This document shows, one piece after another, positions 1 to 6,986 of a stretch of 8,996 nt of DNA; positions within the stretch are counted from its first letter, which is position 1; every line of letters starts with the position of its first letter. The notes beneath the pieces are model-generated. The model worked only from the letters and a program-made list of their open reading frames with translations, searched no databases and was not told the origin of the DNA. This DNA comes from an uncultured Ruminococcus sp. (GTDB lineage: Bacteria > Bacillota > Clostridia > Oscillospirales > Ruminococcaceae), in assembly GCA_947174965.1 (NCBI GenBank), contig CAMWKY010000065.1, forward strand, positions 1 to 8,996, given 5' to 3'. A program made the position numbers and the translations under genes.

Positions 1-9
1 AATTTAACA

Positions 10-711
10 TTATATTAATTCTTTTGTTATACATTCGCAGAAATATTTCTGCTGTGATGTATAATAGAAATGTCCTCCGCTGAACTGATAAAGAGTGCAT
101 TTACCGCTTGTAAACCTGCTCCAGTTATTCATGTCAAAACCATTCAGAAAAGTATCTTCCGTTCCGTACATAACGCTTATATTACAGTTTACCCTGCATT
201 TTTCGGGTGATATTGTATATTTCTGCGTAAGTCTTATGTCACGGCATAATATCTGTGAGAACATTTCAAGCAACGGCTTATTATTAAGTACTTGTTCAGG
301 AATCAATCCGTTTTCCACAAAAAATGCTGTTATTTCCTCATCTGAATTGCTGTCGTTTACTGGAAATGCACCTTTTTCGTCAGCAGAACATCTCCCTGAA
401 AAGAATATATGTTCAGGTTCGGGCAGTCCTTTTTCATGTACCTGTCGCATCATTTCAACTGCTAAAAGCGTACCCATACTATGCCCGAAAACAGCGTAAG
501 GCTCATGAAAATACTGTTCGTTCTTATCAATAATATCTGCAACACATGACGGAATATCACTGCACGGAACATCTTTTGCCCTTAATCCTTTGCCCGACGG
601 GTCTAATGGTATAAGACTTATATTTTCGGGGAAAAATCGCTTCATGATGCAATATCCCTTTGCAGAACCTCCCGCATGAGGCAATAGCAATAAGTTTATA
701 TGCTTACTCAA
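10..711 (-). CDS. Type II thioesterase (external editing thioesterase, alpha/beta hydrolase)
   Basis: A 233-residue stand-alone thioesterase of the GrsT/RifR/SrfAD class, which hydrolyses stalled or wrong acyl groups from carrier proteins. It has the family opening LLLLPHAGGSAKGY (7-20), the nucleophile elbow GHSMG with S78, D186 in YGTEDTF and H214 in SGGHFYY, giving a complete Ser-Asp-His triad. Length is normal (about 240). The PGRG-type motif near residue 38 is altered to DPSGKG. The start is TTG at 711, overlapping the end of ACP2 (TTGAGTAA) with GAGGG 8 bases upstream; no ATG comes before the PHAGGSA motif. Overlap with ACP2 indicates coupled synthesis. These proteins usually accompany PKS/NRPS clusters, so its presence argues that the operon makes a specialised product rather than degrading one. 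The stop lies 9 bases from the window edge; no terminator is visible. Confidence 0.92.
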   Translation of the reverse strand: MSKHINLLLLPHAGGSAKGYCIMKRFFPENISLIPLDPSGKGLRAKDVPCSDIPSCVADIIDKNEQYFHEPYAVFGHSMGTLLAVEMMRQVHEKGLPEPEHIFFSGRCSADEKGAFPVNDSNSDEEITAFFVENGLIPEQVLNNKPLLEMFSQILCRDIRLTQKYTISPEKCRVNCNISVMYGTEDTFLNGFDMNNWSRFTSGKCTLYQFSGGHFYYTSQQKYFCECITKELI

Positions 712-952
712 TTGGTGTACCCTCTTTTTTCAGGAGGTTGAACATATCACCGATTTTATATATAGATGCAACGGACGAAAGCGGAATATTGACTTTGAAT
801 GTTTCTGTAATGTGATTACCAAGACCGAAAAGTCCGAGCGAATCAACACATAAATCCTCAAAAATATCCGTCTCCGCCTTGATTTCGTCTGCATCTACTC
901 CGACATAATCGGATATGCACTGCACAAATGCTTCCCATGTTAAATTTTCCAT
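704..952 (-). CDS. Acyl carrier protein (ACP2), likely partner of the ligase
   Basis: An 82-residue carrier protein of typical ACP length. The phosphopantetheine site is S38 in EDLCVDSLGLFGLGN. A standard helix I (about 3-17) precedes it, and the rest matches the family pattern of short acidic helices. It is a distinct sequence from ACP1, being shorter, with VDSL rather than GDSL and lacking the extended loop after helix II. It lies between the acyl-AMP ligase and the type II thioesterase, a common arrangement for a discrete loading module: the ligase charges it, and the thioesterase clears mis-acylated forms. The ATG at 952 has AAAGGA about 10 bases upstream. The 3' end overlaps the thioesterase start by 8 bases. 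Confidence 0.9.
   Translation of the reverse strand: MENLTWEAFVQCISDYVGVDADEIKAETDIFEDLCVDSLGLFGLGNHITETFKVNIPLSSVASIYKIGDMFNLLKKEGTPIE
720..724 (-). promoter_or_regulatory. Ribosome binding site GAGGG for the TTG start of the type II thioesterase
   Basis: The minus strand reads GAGGGTACACCAATTG, placing a purine-rich GAGGG 8 bases before the TTG at 711. Since no ATG or GTG start is available upstream of the PHAGGSA motif, this site supports the TTG as the true initiator, inside the last codons of ACP2. Confidence 0.6.
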
Positions 953-971
953 AGTATTTTTTCCTTTCAGG

Positions 972-2522
972 TTATTTTTTTTCTCTTAGATACTTAAATT
1001 GTATCTTGCCTATATCTTTCGGGATTTCCTCAACAATAATAACTTTATCGGGAAGTTTATATGCTGAAAGTTTACCGTCAAAATATTTTGCAAGTTCTCC
1101 CCTTGTAACTTTCTCACCGCCTACAGTCTGAATGTACGCAACAATCTGCTGTCCGATAACAGGGTGGTCTTCTGCCGTAACTGCGATAGCTTCAACTTTC
1201 GGATATGTGAGCAATGTTGATTCAACTTCCTCTGCGTGAACAAGATTTCCGCCACGCTTGATTATACGCTTGCTTCTGCCTGCAAATCGCACTCTGCCGT
1301 CAGGTAATTTTTTTACAAGGTTACCCGTACAGAACCAACGACCGCTTTCATCTGTAATAATCTTCTCTTTTGAGAGTTCAGGATTGCCGAAATATTCAGT
1401 TATAACAGCATCTGTATGTATACACAATTCACCTGTTTCATCTGTTTCAACTTCTGACAAATCACTGTTTATTACACGTACAGCAGTAAACGGCAAATCA
1501 CGGAAATCAGATGGGTCAACGTCGCCGTCACGGTCGGAATCCCATAATACCATTGTAGCTGTTTCTGACGAGCCGATAACATTTATTACACGGATATTCA
1601 GCTTCCTGACAAAAATATCTGCCAAATCCTGCGGTAATACCTCACCTGCAAAATAGCACACTTTCACGCTTGACAAGTCGTAACTGTCAAAATCAGGTGT
1701 TGATAGAAGTACTTTTGCAAGTGTAGATGTAAGTTGAATTACTGTAATGTGATATTTCTGTACTGTTTCAAGGAATGTAATCGGGTTAAACTGTGGCTGA
1801 TAGAGTACCGTACCGCCTTTTACGGTCATCTGTAAACCCATGCCGAAACCGCCCTGATGATAAAGCGTCATGCCAATCATCATTACATCATCAGAAGTAA
1901 ATCCGAGATATGTACCCATGTCAACTTGTGATACATAGAATCCGTCGTATGGAACTGCAAGAACTTTTGGTGTGCCAGTACTTCCTGATGTGCAGGCAAG
2001 CGACATTGTGTGATTTTCCTCCGGCTCATATAATCCACATTTATCATTGCAGAAATCGGCAAAAAATTTATCAGCGGAAAGAAATACTTCATTTTCAGGC
2101 AGTTCATTTTCGTCCGCAAAACAGATTACACGGTCAACCGTGCATTTTTCGGGTACTATCTCTTTCAGCACGTTCAATATTACATTATTGCGGTACTGTT
2201 TTGAAGCTATACAGATTCTGGACGTTGTTGCAGGTATAAGCTTTGACAACTCCATAACACCGCTTTGCGGGTCAATCGGGACAGGCTGTGCGCCGATTCT
2301 TATTGATGCCCAGAAAAATAAGTACCATTCAATGCTGTTCGGGAGAATAAGTCCTACCTTGTCATTCGGATTTATTCCGAGTTTCTGCAATCCATATCCT
2401 ATTACAGCAGTTTTTTCGATAAACTCACTGTATGTAAGTGTATTTTCGTCTATACGGAGCAGAACCTTGTCAGGTGTACGCTCTGCATTTTCAATATAGG
2501 AAGTAAAAAAATTCTTTTTCAT
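972..2522 (-). CDS. Acyl-CoA/acyl-ACP synthetase, AMP-forming (ANL superfamily ligase)
   Basis: A 516-residue adenylating enzyme of normal length. It activates a carboxylic acid with ATP to an acyl-adenylate and passes it to CoA or an ACP thiol. Motifs in order: P-loop A3 ACTSGSTGTPK (176-186), A5 IGSSETATM (316-324), A6-like TGELCIHTD (363-371), A7 FCTGN (397-401), hinge/A8 GRSKRIIKRGGN (415-426), HAEEVES (429-435) and A10 PKDIGKIQ (501-508) with the adenylation Lys at K506. The A7 motif is unusual: the almost invariant Asp of TGD, which binds the ATP ribose, is Asn (codon AAC, checked in the DNA). The gene sits immediately before ACP2 (19-base gap), so ACP2 is the likely acceptor; this ligase would supply the starter acid. 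The substrate cannot be predicted by eye. ATG at 2522 follows the hydrolase stop by 2 bases, with a weak Shine-Dalgarno. Confidence 0.9.
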   Translation of the reverse strand: MKKNFFTSYIENAERTPDKVLLRIDENTLTYSEFIEKTAVIGYGLQKLGINPNDKVGLILPNSIEWYLFFWASIRIGAQPVPIDPQSGVMELSKLIPATTSRICIASKQYRNNVILNVLKEIVPEKCTVDRVICFADENELPENEVFLSADKFFADFCNDKCGLYEPEENHTMSLACTSGSTGTPKVLAVPYDGFYVSQVDMGTYLGFTSDDVMMIGMTLYHQGGFGMGLQMTVKGGTVLYQPQFNPITFLETVQKYHITVIQLTSTLAKVLLSTPDFDSYDLSSVKVCYFAGEVLPQDLADIFVRKLNIRVINVIGSSETATMVLWDSDRDGDVDPSDFRDLPFTAVRVINSDLSEVETDETGELCIHTDAVITEYFGNPELSKEKIITDESGRWFCTGNLVKKLPDGRVRFAGRSKRIIKRGGNLVHAEEVESTLLTYPKVEAIAVTAEDHPVIGQQIVAYIQTVGGEKVTRGELAKYFDGKLSAYKLPDKVIIVEEIPKDIGKIQFKYLREKK

Positions 2523-2524
2523 AA

Positions 2525-3661
2525 TTAATCACCCATTATAAGACGTTCTGCAATAAAATCAGATGCTATGTGCTTTACCCAGTGGAACTGTTCGCCGACG
2601 GGCATAGCGTGCATGATTGTTTCCTCTGAAACATATGCAGGCTTTTCAACAATGAGCAGTCTCTCTTTATAGCCGTTTGCCCTGTTGAATATATTCATTG
2701 TTGCATCTGTATTCATCCAGTTATCGTCTGCACTGTGAACTATAAGGAAATCGCACGAAATTCCACCTTGTCCAAGTGTTCTCATTCCATTAAGAAAATC
2801 TGTTGCATCTGCTATGCCGTACTGATAAACTGCCCATTTGCCGTGCTTCATCCATATAGGTACAGAATTAATGTCAGCAATATCAATCAACAACGGAAAA
2901 AGACTTACACAACATTTTACATCAGGTATCAGCGAACTTGCCCTGAAAGCATATCCGCCACCCATACAAAGCCCATAATTTGCAAGATTTTCAGCGTCAA
3001 TATCTGAACGGTTTACAAGATAATTATACATAGCCTTAAATGCGGATTCTATAACAGTACCGTTGCACTTTAAATCATGGTCGAAAAGTGCCGAGCCTGT
3101 TCCGGGCATATCAACGCACAAAACAGCAATTCCACGTTCATTAAGTGGCAAAGCAAGCATATCAAGTTCTTCCTTGCAACTTCCTATGCCTGAATATGTC
3201 ATAACACACGGATAACGCTTGCCGGATTTGCAGTTGTCAGGAAAATGCAGATAAGCAGGTATTACAGCATCACCAAAAGGAATTTCAACATATTCAACAA
3301 GATTATTGCGTAAAGAAACGGCTTTTTTGTAGTATTTCGCAAGGCAATTATATATGTCCCTTTTCAGCTTAATATCGTCCGTATTAATCATATAGCATGC
3401 ATAACAGCACTGCGCAGTCATCATGTAATATTCACGTGCTGAAATTGTACGTCCTTTTTTCTCCGATTTTACAGCATTTTTCAAGTAATTCTGTGCTTTG
3501 CGTGCCCATTCGCCGAACCATACATTCTTTACTTCTTTTCCGCTCATTTTTTCGATTTTGTCAACTTTCTGCAATACATACTCAATGTCAAAAGGGTCTG
3601 CACCATAAATCATTGAACGTGTCACAACAGGATTGAGCAGGTCACGTATTCTCCATTTCAT
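2525..3661 (-). CDS. Alpha/beta hydrolase with helical N-terminal domain and Cys nucleophile (FrsA/Ayg1/DHPON-hydrolase-like)
   Basis: A 378-residue protein. Residues 1-120 are predicted mainly helical; from about 125 a canonical alpha/beta-hydrolase core follows, with an HGG-equivalent region MTYSGIGSCKEE (154-165), DMPGTGSAL (184-192) and the nucleophile elbow YGLCMGGGYA (229-238). The elbow carries C232 where most members have Ser, as in dienelactone hydrolase (GxCxGG). D312 or D313 (HSADDNW) and H351 or H360 are the likely remaining triad residues. The layout and length resemble the FrsA, 2,6-dihydroxypseudooxynicotine hydrolase and fungal Ayg1 group, some of which cleave C-C bonds of beta-diketones or shorten polyketides; that is family knowledge recalled without a search. 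In this operon it could cleave, cyclise or transfer the acyl product. There is no signal peptide, so it is cytosolic. AAGGAG lies 9-10 bases before the ATG at 3661. Confidence 0.78.
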   Translation of the reverse strand: MKWRIRDLLNPVVTRSMIYGADPFDIEYVLQKVDKIEKMSGKEVKNVWFGEWARKAQNYLKNAVKSEKKGRTISAREYYMMTAQCCYACYMINTDDIKLKRDIYNCLAKYYKKAVSLRNNLVEYVEIPFGDAVIPAYLHFPDNCKSGKRYPCVMTYSGIGSCKEELDMLALPLNERGIAVLCVDMPGTGSALFDHDLKCNGTVIESAFKAMYNYLVNRSDIDAENLANYGLCMGGGYAFRASSLIPDVKCCVSLFPLLIDIADINSVPIWMKHGKWAVYQYGIADATDFLNGMRTLGQGGISCDFLIVHSADDNWMNTDATMNIFNRANGYKERLLIVEKPAYVSEETIMHAMPVGEQFHWVKHIASDFIAERLIMGD

Positions 3662-3673
3662 TATAAAAGCTCC

Positions 3674-4033
3674 TTAATTTTTAGGTATATATCGCCATGC
3701 ACCGTCTCTTGACATCTCCGTAAACTGCATATATATGCGGTAAGGGTCAACATCTGTATACGATTGTATCAGTGCAAGCATTGTATCTGCGAATTTTTCA
3801 AGAAACGCTGTTTTTTCGTCCGCACCTGAAAAATTCATCACATAGCGGAACTCCGCAAAAAATACAGTGTCCGACGATTTATTCATACACATTGTTTCCT
3901 CTGAAAGCATTACCATAACAGCCTGAATAGGTTTTTCAAGCAGAACTGAAAGAGTTTCTGCTGTTTTTTCAAGAAATTCACTCTTTTTTTCGGGTGAAAA
4001 CTGAAAATTTGTTTTCATCTGACAAATAGGCAT
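3674..4033 (-). CDS. MIF/tautomerase-superfamily protein with N-terminal Pro
   Basis: A 119-residue protein that I assign to the macrophage-migration-inhibitory-factor branch of the tautomerase superfamily. It begins Met-Pro (MPICQMKTNFQF), so removal of Met would expose the catalytic Pro1 that acts as a general base. Other MIF-like landmarks are EKP at 33-35 (Lys aligned with MIF K32), a long helix 13-33, RIYMQFTEM near 98-106 aligned with MIF RVYINYYDM, and a final DGAW aligned with VGW. Length matches MIF (114-118). It should form a trimer and catalyse keto-enol or double-bond tautomerisation, possibly on a beta-keto or polyene intermediate. The start at 4033 is firm: AAAAGGAG lies 7 bases upstream, whereas extending to 4114 would run into the KS gene and bury the Pro. 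The gene follows the KS by 13 bases. Confidence 0.8.
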   Translation of the reverse strand: MPICQMKTNFQFSPEKKSEFLEKTAETLSVLLEKPIQAVMVMLSEETMCMNKSSDTVFFAEFRYVMNFSGADEKTAFLEKFADTMLALIQSYTDVDPYRIYMQFTEMSRDGAWRYIPKN

Positions 4034-4040
4034 ATCAGCT

Positions 4041-4047
4041 CTCCTTT
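4041..4047 (-). promoter_or_regulatory. Ribosome binding site AAAGGAG deciding the tautomerase start
   Basis: The minus strand reads AAAGGAGAGCTGATATGCC, with GGAG 7 bases before the ATG at 4033. The site overlaps the KS stop codon by one base, coupling the two genes. It fixes the tautomerase N-terminus as Met-Pro, which matters because Pro1 is the catalytic residue of the superfamily. Confidence 0.85.
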
Positions 4048-5258
4048 TATCCGTTATATTTGTTGAATATAAGCGTTGCATTACGTCCGCCAAATGCAAA
4101 AGAATTTGAAACAACTACATTCAGTTCTTTTTCTCTTGCCTTATTCGGAACATAATCAAGGTCAAGTTCGGGGTCAGGCTCATCATAATGAAGTGTAGGC
4201 GGAATTATGCCGTTTTCAAGTGCTTTCACGCATACAACAGCTTCCAGCGCACCACAAGCACCAAGAGTATGTCCTATTGCGGATTTTGTGGACGATATAG
4301 GGATATTCTTTGCATTTTCTCCGAAAATCTCTTTTATTGCCATTGTTTCGTATTTATCATTAAGACCTGTTGATGTGCCGTGCGCATTGATATAATCCAC
4401 TTTTTCTGGTGAAATTCCTGCATTTTCAAGAGCCATGCGCATACATTCTGCCATGCCTGTTCCGTTTGTTTCTGGAGCAGTCATATTAAATGCCTCACTG
4501 TACATTGCACCGCCTGCAACCTGACAATAAATTCTTGCATTTCTTTTTTTTGCGAACGTTTCAGATTCAAGAACAAGTGTTCCTGCTCCCTCTCCCATAA
4601 TAAAACCGTCTCTGCCCTTTGTGAATGGTCGGCAAGCTGTTTCAGGGTCGGGATTTACCGATAATGCAAGCAACTGATTAAATCCACCAAGTATATCATG
4701 TGAAATTTTACCTGCCATTCCGCCTGCAATTACAACATCATACACGCCTGATTCAATCATCTGCTTTGCAATTACAATAGCATTTGCTGATGTTGCGCAA
4801 GCTGTTGCAATACTGAAACTTGCACCATGAATATTATAGCGCATACTAATCATTGCGGGAACTGTACTCAACATATCCTTGAGGATAAAATTTTTTCTGT
4901 CATCAAGTTCTTTTCCCCTCATACCGCTTTCAGATACTCCGTAAATTACGGCAACTCTTGTCCTGTCACATTCATCAAAATTAATTCCGCTGTTCTCAAC
5001 AGCTTCAACAGATGCGCAAAGTCCCATTCTTGCGGATTTTGTTGTAGCATTAAGCTGACGTTTTTTCCACTGTTTTTTCACAATTTCCTCAAAGCTGTCG
5101 TCAACTTCCGCACCAATTTTTGTATCATGTTCATCTGTTGAAATACCCTGTATTTTGCTTATACCGCTTGCGCTGTTGATAAGTGAGTGCCAATATTCAT
5201 CAACATTGTTTCCTATTGAGCATACAGCACCAAGACCAGTTACAACTACTTTTTCCAT
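4047..5258 (-). CDS. FabF-type beta-ketoacyl-ACP synthase (ketosynthase)
   Basis: A 403-residue KAS II-like thiolase-fold enzyme, full length for FabF (about 410). It catalyses decarboxylative Claisen condensation of malonyl-ACP with an acyl group held on its active-site Cys. The triad is complete: C154 in TACATSA, H293 in NAHGTSTG and H330 in KSAIGHTLGA, with the conserved K325. Thus it is neither a Gln-type chain length factor nor a Ser-type decarboxylase-only KS. The C-terminal Gly-rich loop reads FGGRN (R392) where housekeeping FabF/FabB have FGGTN. No second KS/CLF gene is adjacent, so it probably acts as a homodimer. AAGGAG precedes the ATG at 5258 by about 10 bases. Beside HAD and crotonases it most likely extends the chain these enzymes process. 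A housekeeping FabF is unlikely here, as fabD, fabG, fabZ and accB are absent. Confidence 0.93.
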   Translation of the reverse strand: MEKVVVTGLGAVCSIGNNVDEYWHSLINSASGISKIQGISTDEHDTKIGAEVDDSFEEIVKKQWKKRQLNATTKSARMGLCASVEAVENSGINFDECDRTRVAVIYGVSESGMRGKELDDRKNFILKDMLSTVPAMISMRYNIHGASFSIATACATSANAIVIAKQMIESGVYDVVIAGGMAGKISHDILGGFNQLLALSVNPDPETACRPFTKGRDGFIMGEGAGTLVLESETFAKKRNARIYCQVAGGAMYSEAFNMTAPETNGTGMAECMRMALENAGISPEKVDYINAHGTSTGLNDKYETMAIKEIFGENAKNIPISSTKSAIGHTLGACGALEAVVCVKALENGIIPPTLHYDEPDPELDLDYVPNKAREKELNVVVSNSFAFGGRNATLIFNKYNG

Positions 5259-5275
5259 TCCACTTCACTCCTTGT

Positions 5276-6283
5276 TTAAATATTTTCCGCAAATCCGAGA
5301 GTGCTTTTCACTGCATCAATCAGCAGTTGCGGTTCTCCACCGTATTCAGCGGAAATTTCTGCTGTCCGACGCTCAATTTCCGTTTTCACATATTCAATAA
5401 GACTTTGCTTTGTGCTGTCAGAAATTTCTGTATAAGGCTTGTCACTGAATGTATCAAAAAAACGGTTTGGCTCTCCTGAACAGCCGTCAACAAGCCACTT
5501 TTTCATCTGCCTTGTACCGTAATCCATAACCGATTCAAGACGTTTACAGCAGTTCTTCATCTTATTATTTGCAAGCAGATTAAGTCCGATTCCGTCAATC
5601 AAACCGAAAATCCCGTGCATTGGAAATAATTCCGAGAAAATCTCCTGCATCTGTTTCATACTCATTTCATTTTCATTGTAGAGAGATATTCCAAGTGAAA
5701 TGGCATAATTTATAATCTGATTGAGAAAAATATGATAGCACCCCGAAAATACTATGCTTTTTTTACCCGATATTTTCAGAAAATCAGTGATTTTTTCAAT
5801 CGGCGCTGTACCTGTTTCGGACAGAACATTTAGTTCCACAAACTCTGAAAACTTGACAGGATAGAAAAAGTGCATACCCATACAGCGTTCAGGATTAGGA
5901 CAATCCGCAAAAATATCTGAAACTGACAGAGATGATGTATTTGTCGCAAGAATACAGTCGGAGCTTGCGATATTATACAGCTGTCGGAAAAGTTCCTGTT
6001 TTGCAGAGAGATTTTCTGTAATACTTTCGATTATAACATCACACTTGCATAAATCGGTGATATTTTCGGTGAAACGTATGTTTTCTGATTTTTCGTTGAA
6101 CTGCTCTTGTGTCAGCTTTTTTCTCTTGAGACTTTTTGCAAGTTCTTTCTGCATTTTTTCTGTATGCGCTTCAATATCGTGACGGCAGAACACGGTTATA
6201 TGTGAAATATCGGGATTTGCAAGGAATAAGTTAAAAATATCCCTGCCCATTTTTCCAAATCCTGCAATACCTATATTATTCAT
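5276..6283 (-). CDS. 3-hydroxyacyl-CoA dehydrogenase family protein (HAD-like ketoreductase)
   Basis: A 335-residue protein with an N-terminal Rossmann domain (GIAGFGKMG, residues 5-13) and a C-terminal 3HCDH helical domain. Bacterial Hbd enzymes are about 282 residues, so it carries roughly 50 extra C-terminal residues. Catalytic-site residues of the family are visible: S117 in TNTSSLS, H138 in GMHFFYP, E150 in EFVELN and N188 in IFLNQI. Two departures stand out: the acidic residue that ends beta-2 and binds the NAD ribose is R34 (FCRHD), suggesting NADPH preference, and the usual HFFNP is HFFYP. It likely reduces a 3-ketoacyl thioester made by the adjacent KS to a (3S)-hydroxyacyl thioester. 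The ATG at 6283 is chosen over one at 6289 because AAAGGAG lies 7 bases upstream of 6283 but almost touches 6289. FkbK-like hydroxymalonyl dehydrogenase is an alternative, not supported by neighbours. Confidence 0.88.
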   Translation of the reverse strand: MNNIGIAGFGKMGRDIFNLFLANPDISHITVFCRHDIEAHTEKMQKELAKSLKRKKLTQEQFNEKSENIRFTENITDLCKCDVIIESITENLSAKQELFRQLYNIASSDCILATNTSSLSVSDIFADCPNPERCMGMHFFYPVKFSEFVELNVLSETGTAPIEKITDFLKISGKKSIVFSGCYHIFLNQIINYAISLGISLYNENEMSMKQMQEIFSELFPMHGIFGLIDGIGLNLLANNKMKNCCKRLESVMDYGTRQMKKWLVDGCSGEPNRFFDTFSDKPYTEISDSTKQSLIEYVKTEIERRTAEISAEYGGEPQLLIDAVKSTLGFAENI

Positions 6284-6983
6284 CAGCATACTCCTTTAAG
6301 AATCCTGAAATATAGCGTGCCGTTGAAAGAGGGTCATATTTTTCAGGCAGTGAAAGAATGTAGTTCATAAGCTTTTTTGCAGTAGGGAGAGCCTGTTTTT
6401 TTTCTGTAAGAATATCTGCCCACCTGATTTCATAAGCCTGTTGAGCGGACAGCAGTTCTCCCGACATAACAATTTCAAAAGCTGTTGTCAAGCCTAAATA
6501 TTCAGCTGTCCGTGCAATTCCTCCTAAACCGGGAAGTATGCCGAATGTAGATTCAGGCTGTCCGATTCTTGCCGATTTATCGCACACTCTTATGTGACTG
6601 TTTATTGCAATCTCACTTCCAGAGCCTATACAGAATCCCGAAACTGCACTTATAACAGGTATTTTCAAATCATGCAGAAATGTCACAAGATGCTTTTGTT
6701 TTATGTGACTGTCCGAAAAATCGGTATCAGATTTCATATTCTGCAAATCATTCATTGAGCGTTCAGCAAGTGACTGAACATCTGCCCCGACACTGAAATG
6801 ACGACCTTTTCCGCTGATTATAATTCCACTGATTTCACCCTTTTCAGCAAGATTTTCAATATTCTGCATAGTCTTTTCGTATTCCACAAAAAATTCAGCC
6901 GTCATAAGATTATTTTGAGGTGCTTGCATTGTAAGAAAAGCAATATTATCAGTTATTTCTGTTATGAACATCTGTTCTTCCAT
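6276..6983 (-). CDS. Enoyl-CoA hydratase/isomerase family protein (ECH-B)
   Basis: A 235-residue crotonase, slightly short for the family (about 255). Oxyanion-hole motif GKGRHFSVGADV is at residues 58-69, SGFCIGSGSEIA at 115-126, and GQPESTFGILPGLGG at 141-155. Both hydratase glutamates align as E124 and E144, so it should be catalytically competent for syn hydration/dehydration of a (3S)-hydroxyacyl/2-enoyl thioester, or for double-bond shift. Position directly before HAD mirrors the hydratase/dehydrogenase pairing of beta-oxidation. The ATG at 6983 is preceded by GAGG about 8 bases upstream, and its 3' end overlaps the HAD start by 8 bases. Similarity to ECH-A is clear but limited, so the two are probably specialised for different substrates or for hydration versus isomerisation; which does what cannot be read from sequence alone. 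Confidence 0.9.
   Translation of the reverse strand: MEEQMFITEITDNIAFLTMQAPQNNLMTAEFFVEYEKTMQNIENLAEKGEISGIIISGKGRHFSVGADVQSLAERSMNDLQNMKSDTDFSDSHIKQKHLVTFLHDLKIPVISAVSGFCIGSGSEIAINSHIRVCDKSARIGQPESTFGILPGLGGIARTAEYLGLTTAFEIVMSGELLSAQQAYEIRWADILTEKKQALPTAKKLMNYILSLPEKYDPLSTARYISGFLKEYADE
6291..6297 (-). promoter_or_regulatory. Ribosome binding site AAAGGAG deciding the HAD start
   Basis: The minus strand reads AAAGGAGTATGCTGATG across the ECH-B/HAD junction. Spacing from GGAG to the second ATG (6283) is 7 bases, which is optimal, but to the first ATG (6289) only 1 base. HAD therefore most likely begins MNNIGIAGFG, which also puts the first beta strand of the Rossmann fold right at the N-terminus as is usual in the family. 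Confidence 0.75.
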
Positions 6984-6986
6984 TTT

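Noticed and set aside
1..9. Terminator after the type II thioesterase
   Set aside because: Only 9 bases follow the stop codon, too few to show a hairpin.
1883..2239. Open frames on either strand over the ligase gene, and many plus-strand frames elsewhere
   Set aside because: All overlap well-supported minus-strand genes, lack Shine-Dalgarno sites and show no recognisable domains; their composition is that of shadow frames.
4034..4114. Longer tautomerase reading frame starting at 4114
   Set aside because: It would overlap the KS gene by over 60 bases, has no RBS, and would bury the N-terminal Pro; the ATG at 4033 has an ideal AAAAGGAG.
5276..6283. FkbK/ZmaG-type dehydrogenase for hydroxymalonyl-ACP or aminomalonyl-ACP extender units
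   Set aside because: The necessary FkbH-like glyceryl transferase or seryl-loading partner and the acyl-ACP dehydrogenase are missing from the window; the catalytic site looks like ordinary 3-hydroxyacyl chemistry.
5276..6983. Butyrate operon (crt-hbd pair)
   Set aside because: Thiolase, bcd and etfAB are absent, HAD differs from Hbd at the NAD-binding Asp and in length, and the neighbours are ACP/KS genes.
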